Position numbers and translations under genes: made by a program. Below the pieces are notes generated by a model. It had not been told where the DNA came from. It saw only the letters and a list, made by a program, of their open reading frames with translations, and did no database searches. This document shows positions 32,195 to 43,146 of a stretch of 64,000 bases of DNA, piece after piece; the first letter of the stretch is position 1, and each line of letters opens with the position of its first letter. Origin of the DNA: Grammothele lineata (lineage: Eukaryota > Basidiomycota > Agaricomycetes > Polyporales > Polyporaceae); assembly GCA_002150815.3 (NCBI GenBank), contig NDFF03000024.1, forward strand, positions 124,001 through 188,000, read 5' to 3'.

Positions 32195-33196
32195 ATGGAA
32201 GACCAGAACCGAGACCTCAGACTTCCAGTCGAGATAATCCGGGCGATTGTCGTGGAGGCGTGGAACGCGACCCTGAAGATCGACGAGCGGCGGCAGCTCT
32301 ATGATACTCTTTCGCAGACCCACCCTGTTCTCCACAGCATCGTCGCGTCCACTGTCGCGCAGTATCCCATCCTCAAGTTCGATGCGTCTCGCGGGGACGT
32401 CGAGCTCTGCCGTCAGGCGATCAAGACGGCCAACGCCTCTTCTGAGGCTACTGCTATCGTCCCCCGACACGTCCGCATCGACGTCACAGTGATGCACTTA
32501 CGTTCCGACACCCTAACGTACGCCGACCTCTGGATACCACGACTCGAGAAAGCCTGGTCCGACATGCACGACCTCATCTCCCCCTGCCCCTCCCTGACCC
32601 TCGAGTCCCGCGTCACCCTCATGCGCGAATCCCTCAAACCCCTCCTCCTCTCCCTCTCTTGCGCCTTCCCCTCCCTAACGCACCTGTACCTCAAGATCCC
32701 GCTAGACGAGACCGGGCGGGACGACGAAGGACCCCTGCGCGGGTCCTTCCCCGCCGTCGAGTTCCTCCGGCTCAAGGTGCCCCCGAGCTGCCCGTGCCTC
32801 CGCGGGCGCGAGGCGTCGACGAACGACCCCCAGGACAAGCGGTGGCACCGCCCCGGGTGCGTCCGCGCGCACCTCCTGTCGGCGTTCCCGAACCTGCGGC
32901 ACTTGCACCTCGACAGCCCGACGCTCTTGAAGGTGCTCGACCCCCCGCATACGATGAGAGCGCTGACGCTCGAGCCGGCGTACGTCGCCCCGATGACAAA
33001 CGGGAGCGGGAGCGGGCTGTCGAGGACGTTGGTGGGGTACAATCTTGTCGCTGCGTTGAAGAGGGGGTTCTTTACGTGGCCCACACAGCACCGGCGGACG
33101 ATCTTTGTGAGGAGCCATAAGGGGGAGATGCACGGGTTCGAGCATTTGCGGAGGGGTTGTGAGGGGTTTGGGATCGCTTTTGTCGAGGATGTGTAA
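32195..33196 (+). CDS. Uncharacterised F-box-like family protein, copy 3
   Basis: Intronless, 333 residues. N-terminus LPVEIIRAIVVEAWNATLK, then RRQLYDTLSQTHPVL and PRHVRIDVTV. The motif region reads VPPSCPCLRGRE...WHRPGCVRAHLL, then LRHLHLDSPTLLKVLDPPHT and LTLEPAYV. C-terminus LVGYNLVAALKRGFFTWPTQ, then RRTIFVRSHKGEMHGFEHLR and IAFVEDV. Much closer to copy 4 than to copies 1 and 2, so the plus-strand pair forms its own subgroup. No known function. Confidence 0.77.
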   Translation: MEDQNRDLRLPVEIIRAIVVEAWNATLKIDERRQLYDTLSQTHPVLHSIVASTVAQYPILKFDASRGDVELCRQAIKTANASSEATAIVPRHVRIDVTVMHLRSDTLTYADLWIPRLEKAWSDMHDLISPCPSLTLESRVTLMRESLKPLLLSLSCAFPSLTHLYLKIPLDETGRDDEGPLRGSFPAVEFLRLKVPPSCPCLRGREASTNDPQDKRWHRPGCVRAHLLSAFPNLRHLHLDSPTLLKVLDPPHTMRALTLEPAYVAPMTNGSGSGLSRTLVGYNLVAALKRGFFTWPTQHRRTIFVRSHKGEMHGFEHLRRGCEGFGIAFVEDV

Positions 33197-34390
33197 GGAC
33201 GGGAAAGGGTGGGGGTGTGGCGTTGTGCATGATTAGGCTGTTTTGGCAATTCTGCGTGGTTTTTTGCGGTGTTTGTTACGATGCGGTCTGCGTCGATAGC
33301 AAGCTGCAAGGTCTCGGCGGTGCCGATGTGTCGCATTGGCTGGCGGTGGGGCCATCACGCTAAGTACTGGGACGCGTCTGGCTACAGATGGCCTTGTCTT
33401 CCACTCCTTTCGTTCTCACTTGGCACAATTCAAGTGCGACTATCCTTGTAAGCACCAGAACTCCGAATGGGAATCAGACTGTATCTTCCGACGACGTGCA
33501 CAGTGGGCTTGCTGCACCATGGCCAACGTCTCGACTCTCGAGTGCGTACGCAACTTGGAAGCACGCCCAGCCCCCTGCCTCCCGCTGTGCACCCGCCGGG
33601 ACGGCTTCTATCATGATGCAGGTGCGATTGCTGTGTTACACCACCGTGGCAGCCTTTCTCCTTTGTTTCTCCTCCGATCGAGCATTATGATTTGTAACTT
33701 ACATACAAGAGGCGCCATCGCTTCGCTCCGACCGGTTGTGGCCAGCAGTCTGAGTCGGATGAATGTGTAAGTTGTGCGTGTGACTGACTGGATACGCTGG
33801 CCAATCTGACTTATGAGTACGTAGTCAATAGAACAGAAAACGGGAGGGGAGGTGTTGAGGCCTGCGTGGGCCGGTTGGAAAGCAAAGGAAACTTGAAGGT
33901 GTCACCGATCACTACATAATCACTGCTGTGGCAATGCGGCTCATCATAACTCGTACCCCAGACAAAAACTCAGCACGGACTCATTTGCACACAAAGTGTA
34001 CGGCCGCAGGAATGCGGCACTTCCTCGTACACCTAAGTATTCGATTGTGAAAAGAAGACGCCCGGGGGCTGGCAGGGCGGAGGACGTGAGCGCTAAAAGA
34101 CTTGCCAAGCAGGTGCAAACAAATACAGGCCATCTGTCTTAATTAATCTTAATAACAGCTTCTATGTAGCTACAATGTAGCACATTTCCACCTTCGACGA
34201 GCCCTGTCGACTTTCCCGGCAGATCTGCCAAGTGGACAGCAGCTACGCTCACTCATCTGAATCCGGACTTGTTAAGAAGAGGTGCGTTGCCAACGCCCGT
34301 TCGATGCACCGGCGCTCACTGGCAGTTGCTGATGTTGCGACCTGATGTAGTGACTTCGAGCTTCCAATAGTACGCCTCCGTTCAAGAGCA
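33197..34390. other. Intergenic spacer between family copies 3 and 4
   Basis: About 1.2 kb without a supported gene. It includes an AT-rich stretch near 34138-34160 (ttaattaatcttaataa). Confidence 0.45.
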
Positions 34391-35398
34391 ATGGGTGGCC
34401 AGAATCAAGACCTCAGCCTTCCCGTCGAAATCATTCGAGCGATTATCGCGGAGACATGGAACGCCACCTTGAAGGTCGACGAACGACGGCAACTCTACGA
34501 CGCCCTTTTGCAAACCCACCCCATTCTTGACAGTCTCATCTCATCCGCAGTCGCTCAGTATCCTGTGTTGAAGTTCGATGCTGCCCGCAGTGGTGCCGAG
34601 CTCTATCGCCGGGTCACCAAAATAGCCGACGTCGCCCCTCGACACGTCCGCATCGACGTCACCGCACTATACCAGCGGCTGGACGAGTCTTCATCGTGGC
34701 AGGATTCGAACGCCACCTTATTTGCAGAGATCTGGATGTACCGACTGGAAGATGCCTGGAACGACGTGCGCGACATCATCTCCCCATGTCCCTCTATGAC
34801 GGTCGAGTCCCGGCGCACCACCGGATTCTCCGCGCGCGCAATGAAACCGCTCCTCCTCTCCCTCGCCCAGGCGTTTCCCCACCTGACCCACCTGTACCTG
34901 GACATCACCTTGGAGGGATACGAGGATGCCACCGACGCGCTCCTCGAGACCCCCTTGCCCTCCGTTCGATTCCTGCGGGTCAAGATGTATCCGGAATGCC
35001 TGTGCGTCCGGCGCAGTGGGCAGGGGAGCGTGAGCGACCGCCGGGATCCTCGGTGGCACCTCCGCGGGTGCGTCCGCGCGCATCTGCTGTCCGTGTTCCC
35101 CAACGTGCGGCACCTGCACCTCGACAGCCCGACCCTGCTGAAAGGTCTTGACCCGCCGCGCTCGTTGAGGTCATTGACGCTCGAGCCGGCGTACGTCGTT
35201 CCGAAGAAGGGGAGCAAGCTGTCGAGGACGTTGGTGGGGTACAACCTGGCCGCGGCGCTGAGACGGGGGTTCCTCACTTGGCCTGCACAGCACCGCCGGA
35301 CGGTTTTTGTCCGGAGTCATGCGGGAGAGATGCATGGGTTCGAGCATTTGCGCAAGGTTTGTGAAGAGTTTGGGGTAGCGTTTGTCGAGGACGTGTAA
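34391..35398 (+). CDS. Uncharacterised F-box-like family protein, copy 4
   Basis: Intronless, 335 residues. N-terminus LPVEIIRAIIAETWNATLKV, then RRQLYDALLQTHPILDSLI and PRHVRIDVTAL. The motif is YPECLCVRRS...WHLRGCVRAHLL, then VRHLHLDSPTLLKGLDPPRS and LTLEPAYV. C-terminus LVGYNLAAALRRGFLTWPAQ, then RRTVFVRSHAGEMHGFEHLR and VAFVEDV. Head-to-tail with copy 3. It differs from copy 3 mainly around residues 75-110, where it carries an insertion (QRLDESSSWQDSN). Confidence 0.77.
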   Translation: MGGQNQDLSLPVEIIRAIIAETWNATLKVDERRQLYDALLQTHPILDSLISSAVAQYPVLKFDAARSGAELYRRVTKIADVAPRHVRIDVTALYQRLDESSSWQDSNATLFAEIWMYRLEDAWNDVRDIISPCPSMTVESRRTTGFSARAMKPLLLSLAQAFPHLTHLYLDITLEGYEDATDALLETPLPSVRFLRVKMYPECLCVRRSGQGSVSDRRDPRWHLRGCVRAHLLSVFPNVRHLHLDSPTLLKGLDPPRSLRSLTLEPAYVVPKKGSKLSRTLVGYNLAAALRRGFLTWPAQHRRTVFVRSHAGEMHGFEHLRKVCEEFGVAFVEDV

Positions 35399-35704
35399 GG
35401 GAAGGATGGTGTGGTGATTTACCGCACGACATAAGTAGGAGTTCGTTATTGCTCTCTTTGGGTTTTGTGCGTATACTGCACGTTATGATAGAGGAGAGGC
35501 CGATAGCACGGGAGTCCGAGTCTGACGGACTCTCAGGACCCGGGGCGTAGGCGATTGGCCGACGATGACATCACGATAGGACAGTCACATCATCACGCGT
35601 TATGTAACGCGCCTTCCCACTTACGCTGTCACGCTGGACGCGTTCCCGTGGCTGGCGTCCGCCCGACGCGTCCTACGCTTGCCCTTTGTCCCGCTCTCTC
35701 CCCA
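35399..35704. other. Short intergenic spacer with a hairpin
   Basis: Holds the end of copy 4 and the MAU2 promoter. A perfect inverted repeat, GAGTCCG (35512-35518) and CGGACTC (35526-35532), is separated by 7 bases. Confidence 0.55.
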
Positions 35705-38690
35705 ATGCCTCCCAGAACAACGACCACGCGCCGCCGAGCCCCACCACGCACACCCAAAGCTCAACAACATGATCTGAACCCCCGTCCGCATAAACGGCCG
35801 CGCATACAGTCAAGCTCACCGGACCCGCTGCTGGAATCGGAGGAAGAACTTGAGCCGCTCACCAGCCTACCGCCCAGCAGTGCCCCGGCGTCGCCGTCCC
35901 CAGCCCCAGTAAGCTCGAAGGACGGCCTCAAGCCGCTTCCCGCGCCCGTCCTGCTCGTCAGTCTCCCAGCGCTGCTCGCACATCCGCCAAACCACAAGTA
36001 TTACATCCACTCGCTCGTCCTCTCTCTCACGGCACTTCGGAAATGCCTGGCATTGCCGGCGCTGTCACCGGATATTGAGTGTAGGGCGTGGACGGGGTTG
36101 GCGGAGCTGGGGATGAGGGTGATCAGTGGGGGGTTGAGTCAGAGCGATGACCACCCGTGGGCGACGGGCATAGAGGCTGAGGTGCGTGATTTTTGGGTGT
36201 GCAAGCTCACACCGCTCACTCGGCGTGGATATGGTGTAGGTCGAGAAGGCTTTGAGTAGAGGGGTACGTCTATATGCGCTAAGAGTCCTCATGTCTTGTC
36301 TGACCTCTCGCTCCCCAGTCGATCATCGCGCAGAAGGTATGTACTCCGCCATTGGCTCGCCTTCCATGACCATTGCTTGATTTCGCATGTAGCACCCTTC
36401 TCTCCGCGCATATAGCCACCAACTGGCCCTTCTGCAAGCTCAGCTATCCCAGTGGCAGCAGAAGCACAAATTCGCCCGCAACCAGCTCCGCAACCTCCTC
36501 TCGTCTCTCCTACCCACCGATCCCCCGCATATACTCTACTCTACACACCTTTCTCTCATCTCCCACCTCACCGTACCCGTCAGCCCGCCATCTGCTATTA
36601 CCAGCGCCCAATCCACCCCAGGTCCTTCCAAACCCCGACCGTCCTCACACGCCCATGCCCGTGCCCCACCGACCTCCCCAGGCCCGCCACCCTTGCAAGA
36701 CGTCTACGCCGCGCTCAAGTGCGTAGACGATCTCGAGGACCACGCCGCGGCGCAGAGGCACAACCAAGTCGCACTCGCCGCTCGGGTCCTCCGCGCGCGC
36801 ATCCTCGTCGCCGCCGGCCTGTGGGACGACGTCCGCGCCGCCCTCGCGCGTGCGGAGATGGCGCTCGGGCTGTCGTACGAGCCCGCGGCGACCCCGAAGC
36901 CGCGTCGACCGCTGCAGCCGACGCAGTCACAGCAGACGAATACTGGAATCCTGGAGACGCAGACGCAAACGCAAACACAGACGACTGAGGCGAGCCAGCT
37001 GCAGACGCAGGCGACGCAGGTGCCGGAGCAGCAGATGTTCATCATGTTCGAGGACCCGTGCGAGGCGGCGATGGCCGTGCATTTGCTCATGATCTCGGTA
37101 GTTTTTTATACGCATGTGGGCGAGGCGGCTGAGGTGTCGCCGAGGCTGTCGCACCTGCATGCGCTATTAGACTCGGGGGTGCTCGAGAAGTTCCCGGAGG
37201 GGTATGTCGAGGTGAGCCCATGATAGCGTCGCCTTGCCTGGCGACTCCTTAGCTCACCGCAAACGCTTGCAGATTCCGCTGAAAGGGAGCCCGTCGCTCT
37301 TCTTGCAGGTCACGCATCCTCGCATACTGTTCCTTCTGGCGTTCCTCATCAGCAGCGTCTCCAAGAGAGACGCTGTGGGCCGGAAGCCGAAGCGGAAAGT
37401 GTTCGCGGTGGAGGGTTTAGCAACATGGGAAACTGAAGCTGTTCGAGAGATCTCATGTGAGTGCACCTGTGCGACCTCGCTTGTACGATTTCTTCACTGA
37501 CATACACTAGTTTCGCTGTGGGCCAGCGCTGGCGACGTGCAGGAGTTAGAGGAGCGCCTCGTACGGATCAAGGCCGACTTGCTGTGCGAAGTAGTTGCTG
37601 TGAGTGTCTTGCAGCAACAGCGTTGAGCTCCTGTTTGAAGATGGAGCGATTGCAGGTTTCGATTATGCGCAGCGAGTTTGACGTCGCCGAGCAGGTGCGT
37701 TCTCCGAACTGGAGCACTTCGTCGTAGCATACGCTAAGTGATACGTCTAGAACCTTAACGTGCTCATCGCGCTCACGCGAACACACGATATCTTCCACCT
37801 CTTCTCGGCGCGGATCGCACTTCACCACGCCCACCTCGCTCACGCGCTTGCACGACCCGCCCGCGCCCTGCGCTGCTATCGCGCTGCCGCATACCACGCC
37901 GAACCCAGGAATTTCATCCACATAGCAGCACGGGCCGGTGAGATTGCGCTCCGCACTGGCGTTCAGCAGCGAAAGGCCGTCATGGGCGACGCGTGGCGAG
38001 AAGGGCTTTCAGTGACGGACGAAGAGTGGCCGGATGAGGCTGACGCAGACGTGACGCGGGAAGGGACGGAAGTCATCAAGATGTGCCGCAAGATGGGCGG
38101 CACGCTCGAGGCCATCGCGCAAGTCCTCGAGGCGTGCCTCACCCCGGAGATCCTAAGAGCCAAGTACGTCCTCGCATCTACCTATCTCTCTGCACGACGG
38201 ACGCTGACGGCTACCCACCTTACACGTACAGGCAGCACCTCAAGCGTGCGCTCGAGCTCGCGACACGGTCGCTCGACAACCATCTCCGCGCGCTCATCCT
38301 TGCGCTCGTCTCCGCGCACTACCTGCACACCGCGGGCGATCATGCGCGCTCGATGCTCCAGACGTGCGAGCAGCTCGCGGCAGGCCTCGGCGCTCCCGCT
38401 ACCAAGAGCGCCGCACCCGCCGCGAGTACGGACGGGGGCAAAGGGTATCCTGCGCCGGTTGTTGTGGGGAACGCGCCGTTGGGTCTATGGGCTGGGGAGC
38501 GGTTCATGGGTACGTGCTCGTTCCACCTGAAGAAGAGGAAGACTGAACATCGCGAACAGAACTGTACAAGCGTTATGGGAAGGAGTCGCGCGTGCAGCGC
38601 CAGGCGGTCGTGAACGCGCGGCTCGCGAAAGCCATGGACGACCTCGCGCATCGTGCCAGTGGGGCGCGGAAGCGCGAGGCCGAACCATGA
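35705..38690 (+). CDS. MAU2: Cohesin-loading complex subunit MAU2/SCC4
   Basis: Partner of SCC2/NIPBL in loading cohesin onto chromosomes. The start at 35705 gives MPPRTTTTRRRAPPRTPKAQ, a basic, low-complexity N-terminus. Family landmarks follow: HPPNHKYYIHSLVLSLTALR and CRAWTGLAELGMRVISGGL, the start of the TPR superhelix; after introns, HPSLRAYSHQLALLQAQLSQ and ALAARVLRARILVAAGLWDD; then LFLQVTHPRILFLLAFLISS, SIMRSEFDVAEQ-NLNVLIALT, ARALRCYRAAAYHAEPRNFI, LEACLTPEILRAK and HLKRALELATRSLDNHLRAL. The last exon reads ELYKRYGKESRVQRQAVVNA with TGA at 38688-38690. Roughly 800 residues in about ten exons. A Gln/Thr-rich linker (about 36920-37030) is an insertion of unknown meaning. A decayed copy of the 3' end lies at 41.1-41.4 kb. 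Confidence 0.85.
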
Positions 38691-39751
38691 GTCGTGTCTT
38701 TCCGTGGCTGATTCGCTTTCGAGATGCTGTCGTGTTTTCTTGCTGTGTCGATCGGTCTCACTCTGCATATGCTACGTTTGTGAGTTGTCTGTTATCCTGG
38801 ACGGTAATAGGGACGCTGATTCGCGAAAGAGGAGGTATCATTGTATCCATAGCTAACATGTCACACTCTGCATTCGATTTGGACTCTGGAAAGGGGGCGC
38901 ATGGCGTGGTCCTACGGACCATTACGCCATATTCGTTTGTCATATATCTCCGATGTCGGGTATCGCAGCAGTGTGAGGAAGAAGTTCGCGCCTACACAGG
39001 CATCAGAGCTCTCTGTGCGAGGGGACAATTCGTGCGAGTAGCCCAGGGCGAACGACGGGTTTGCTGACGCACAGCTTCTGACACGATGCGTCCTGTGCTG
39101 AGTTCACTGCAGACCACTTGGCCACGTAAGCTTTCCCCACTCAACGAACGTTTCGAACGCTATCGTGACCAGCCATTGAATTGCAACTGGCACATAGGGT
39201 ATAAGGTATTCACCAGTCTCTTTTATAGCTCTCCCGCCAAGCCTAGGCTCGGGGCCCGAGGACTCAACGGTGGGTCATATTGGATGCTCTTGCGTCTTAG
39301 TCCAGTGAGAAGTTCTCGCTAAATTCGTCCGCGTCTTGGGCACTTACGACAGGTAGCGTAACGTGTGCAAGCAGGCCGACTCCTACCATGGGTGGTACTC
39401 TCGTGATGACAGCGATGACAGCCGAGCTAACCCTCTGTTGTTGGAGGACTATGAGGACGTTCTCCGGCATGCAGACAGTAATCCTGAAGAGCGCGGAGTA
39501 CAACTGAAGGCTCGAAGGTGAGTACAACTTCAACTGGTTGCTGATGAAATGCTTATTTAGTAGCCACTGCGCAGCCGAAACCATCGGACAACGCCGACTG
39601 ACCGGAGTTGACGCATTCGGACGGCGGATACGACAAAGCAAAGATTATACCACGGCGTCCGTATAAGAATCCGAGGGAGCTGGCGACAGAATTAACACCT
39701 CTTCCTATACCGCACGGCTCGAAGATCTATTGACCTCCCTGGTCTATTACA
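38691..39751. other. Intergenic region upstream of SDR copy 1
   Basis: About 1.06 kb with no supported gene. Parts resemble the sequence upstream of SDR copy 2: tttgctgacgcaca at about 39060 and again at 41573, and cgtttcga near 39149 and 41648. It is therefore part of a duplicated block. A TATA-like gtataag lies near 39660. Confidence 0.55.
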
Positions 39752-40903
39752 ATGCCGTCTTATGCGATCGTAGGAGCTTCCCGCGGGATCGGCGTAAGAC
39801 TTCCTGCTGGCGTGCAGTCGTTATCGTACTGATGGCGTTTTCCAGCTCGCCTTTATTCGCAATCTCGTGCGTCTGGCCGTGATAGTGTGTCTCCCTCTGT
39901 CACTCACCTCGTCGCGCTTGTAGAGCCAAGACAAAGCCAACACCGTATTCGCCATCGTGCGCAACCCGCAGAACGCCACTCAACTCCTGGCTCTTGCCGA
40001 AGCGTCCACAAACGTTCATATTGTGAAGGGAGATCTAGACGATAACGCTACCCTCAAGGTGATCTCTGAGCTCCTTCACGATGTGATGGCTTACACTGAA
40101 TATGACGTGTTTCTGTGGTGTCGGAGGCTGCTGCAGCAGAAGTTGGGAAAGTGACTGGAGGGTCGCTCGACTATCTCATCAATAATGGGGCGGCTGTGAC
40201 GACGGAGCGGTCGGAGTTAGCGATCACCAAATAGTAGGTCGTGGCTTTGTGGAGTTTCCCCTCGATTCTGACACACGACACAGCCCCGATGAGAAGGTCC
40301 TGGAGGAGGACCTCGTCAGCTTCGTACGTGGTTACAACAATGCCGTTATTGTGATTGAGTGCTAACCTCTCAACGCTGTAGTTCAAGACCAACGTTGTTG
40401 GGGTGATCAACGCGACTAATGCCTTCCTCCCCCTCGTTCGCGCTGGGTCCGTGAAGAGGATCATCGCAATCTCTTCGCCTGCGGGCGAACCCAATTTCAT
40501 AGCCGACGTGGGGTTCGTCGGTCAAGTACAATATGGTATCTCGAAGGCTGCATTGAACATGGCCATCGCCGCCTTTGCAGCCGCGTTGAAGGAGGAAGGG
40601 GATTTCACCGTGCTGGCCCTTTCCCCGGGTTTCGTCCAAACCTGGAGCGACAAGAAATGTAAGCGCCAAGACGACATGTATTTCGTGTTCTTGATGCGTC
40701 TACATTCTACAGTGTCTCCCGAGGAGCAACCTCCCATTCCGAGGAACATCATCAACAAGTTCAAATCATACGACCCAGACTTCGACGGAGAACCGATCAC
40801 GCCGGACGAGTCTGTCAAACTAATGCTGGACGTTATCGGCAGGACCGGGCCCGCTGACAGCGGCGCTTTCTTGTCGCACTGGGGGAATAAGAAATGGTTG
40901 TAG
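39752..40903 (+). CDS. Short-chain dehydrogenase/reductase, copy 1
   Basis: NAD(P)-dependent oxidoreductase of the classical SDR fold, about 260 residues in at least six exons. The start reads MPSYAIVGASRGIG, where GASRGIG is the cofactor-binding glycine motif. A 21-nt exon (39846-39866, LAFIRNL) follows, then DKANTVFAIVRNPQNA, VKGDLDDN, and the structural LINNGAA. Catalytic Ser and Tyr-Lys lie in IIAISSPAGEP and YGISKAALNMAIAAFAAALK. SPGFVQTWSD and a C-terminal exon ending GNKKWL complete it. The stop-like tag after AITK lies in an intron (donor gtaggt), so the gene appears intact. Such SDRs (C-factor or ketoreductase-like) act on carbonyls; the substrate is unknown. Confidence 0.85.
39846..39866 (+). 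other. 21-nt microexon, SDR copy 1
   Basis: CTCGCCTTTATTCGCAATCTC, preceded by ttccag and followed by gtgcgt, encodes LAFIRNL. Equivalent exons occur in copy 2 (42086-42106) and copy 3 (44071-44091). Confidence 0.8.
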
Positions 40904-41064
40904 CTTGGCTCATGAATTTGTACACTCGTGTTGAAAAGCTCGTCCGATATAGGAATTATGCGATGTGGCATACGGATGTGATGTCGTCTCGCACTTCTTG
41001 CGCGCGACCTCCTTGCTCTATAAGCCTTTCTACCTTTCTGCGAATACCTACGTTTCCAGAATGA

Positions 41065-41410
41065 TGCAAGTTGTGAGTACGGAAGGCGGTAGGGGGTGTC
41101 CTGCACTAGTCACCACCACGGGATATATGTAATTAAGTCCGCAGGCTGGAGAGCGGCTCATGGGTGAGTGCATAAGTATTCGCTTGGAGAAGACCAACTG
41201 ATAGTGGCGGACAGAACTGTGCGAGTAGTGCGAGAAGGAGCGGCGTTCACAGCGCAACAGGTTTAAACGCACAGATCGCAATACCTACAGACGGCCTCGC
41301 ACATCGTCATGGGCGGAAGCATGAGGTTACGAACCGTATGGAGCTGGGCCGTTCTACGGCCGCGCAGTTCTCTGGATGCTGTCGTGCTTTCGAATTGCTG
41401 TATCGATCTA
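41065..41410 (+). pseudogene. Decayed duplicate of the MAU2 3' end
   Basis: Aligns with about 38425-38760. Shared features: gagtacgga...tcctgc; gctgg[ag]gagcgg[ct]tcatgggt (end of the penultimate exon with its splice donor); agaactgt[ga]c; a remnant of the last exon around ctcgcacatcgt...gcggaagc; and downstream gctgtcgtg[ct]tttc and gctgt[ag]tcgatc. The frame is destroyed. It lies between SDR copies 1 and 2, so it marks the boundary of a duplicated block. Confidence 0.78.
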
Positions 41411-41988
41411 CACCACCTCCGACTCCGAGGCAATTCCGCTTCCGACGCCGGGTATTGTAAGCAAGTGTTCAACCATTGACCATCTGATTCTGAGGGACTC
41501 GGTCTACTAGTCCCGGCCTAAGGAAACGTTGTGGTCCAGGTTTGACTTGGCCCTACGGCTCACGGGCGACAGATTTGCTGACGCACAAATGCTTGCAAGA
41601 TTCCGCGGACTGACGTGGCCGTGATCCGGGCGCTGAGCTTCTTTCACGTTTCGACGCTATCTAGGCTTTCGTTCCGAACAGCTTCAATAGAGTGCGGCCC
41701 GGCTTGACTTCATAGCTATGACTTTGGATCAGCCGGAACTCCACGAAGAGGACGTTAACAATTCACTGCATTTCCCCACGCGCAAGTGGTTGGTAGTCAT
41801 TCTGCTTCTCCGGGCCATACCTTGCCGCGGCTAACCTACAGTGGTAAACTCTGGCCGAACGTTTGACTTGGTATGGTGTTGCACGACAAGGCGGGGTATA
41901 AGAGTTCGAGCATCCTCACAGGGGAATCAACACCTCGCTCAACACCGCCCGCCTTACACCACTCTGATCCTCGCCGTCGTTGTTCACA

Positions 41989-43146
41989 ATGCCATCTTAC
42001 GCTATTATAGGAGCTTCCCGCGGGATCGGTGTAAGAACCGCTCTTAAACCGCATTGTTCTCTCACTAACGCCGCTTTCTCTATAGCTTGCATTCATTCGT
42101 AATCTCGTGCGTCTGAGAGAAACTAGCGTATCAGTGTTTACTGTCACTCATCCCGTTGATTACAGAGCCGAGACAAAGCCAACACTGTGTTTGCTATCGT
42201 GCGCAATCCGCAGAACGCGGCCCAGCTCTTGACTTTGGCTGAGACATCTTCCAACGTTCACGTTGTGAAGGGGGATCTCGACAATAATGCTTCTCTTAAG
42301 GTGAGCGATGCAATCGCACACGATATCACATATTTAACGGCATCTCTGTCGTGTCGCAGGCCGCTGCCACAGAGGTGGCAAAGGTGACTGGAGGGTCTTT
42401 GGACTATCTCGTTAACAATGGGGCAGCTATTGTGACGCAGAATTCAGAGTTGACGATCACGAACTAGTAAGATGGAACCCTGCAAAGTGTCCGCTTAATT
42501 CTCACACAGAGTTCGGCGCAGCCCCGACGAGAAGGTCCTAGAAGAGGAGCTTGTCAGCTTCGTACGTTATTACTCAACAGGCTTGATTCTCACAAAGGGT
42601 ACTAACTTTCCTAATTCTGTAGTTCAAAACGAACGTCATCGGGGTGATTCATGCGACGAACGCCTTCCTCCCCCTCGTACGCGCCGGTTCGGCGAAGAAG
42701 ATCATCGCAATCTCTTCGCCTGCAGGAGAACCCAGCTTCATAGCCGGTGTGGGACTTACTGGCCAAGTCCAATATGGCATCTCTAAGGCCGGACTGAACT
42801 TGGCCGTTGCTGCCTTCGCGGCCGCGTTGAAGAAGGAAGGCGACTTCACTGTACTGGCTCTTTGCCCAGGCTTCGTCCAGACTTGGAGCGAGAAGAGATG
42901 TAAGCATCGTTACTACACGCTTTTCACATCTCTGACACGTCTGCACTACAACCAGTGGTACCGGAAGAGCAACTTCCTATTCTGCAGGATATCGTCAAGA
43001 AACTCAAGTTATACGATCCGGATTTCAGCGGAGAGCCGATCATGCCGGACGACTCTGTCAAGCTGATGCTGGACGTGATCAGCAAAACTGGCCCCGCGGA
43101 CAGTGGTGCCTTCTTGTCGCATCGGGGGAATAAGAAATGGCTGTAG
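41989..43146 (+). CDS. Short-chain dehydrogenase/reductase, copy 2
   Basis: Close paralogue of copy 1 with the same exon plan. Start MPSYAIIGASRGIG, 21-nt exon LAFIRNL (42086-42106), then DKANTVFAIVRNPQNAAQLL, VKGDLDNNASLK, and NNGAA. The catalytic segment reads IIAISSPAGEPSFIAGVGL, then YGISKAGLNLAVAAFAAALK, with Tyr and Lys intact. C-terminus ADSGAFLSHRGNKKWL, TAG at 43144-43146. An apparent stop after ITN is within an intron (gtaagatgg...gcgcag). A TATA-like ggtataag lies about 95 bases upstream. It arose with copy 1 through a block duplication that also copied the MAU2 tail. Confidence 0.85.
42086..42106 (+). other. 21-nt microexon, SDR copy 2
   Basis: Preceded by tctatag and followed by gtgcgtctg, encodes LAFIRNL. 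Same size and phase as in copies 1 and 3. Confidence 0.8.

Noticed and set aside
40220..40236. Apparent stop codon in SDR copy 1 (and the same in copy 2 near 42466)
   Set aside because: The tag lies in an intron donor (A|gtaggt, A|gtaaga); splicing to acag or gcag|CCCCGA restores YPDEKV in both.
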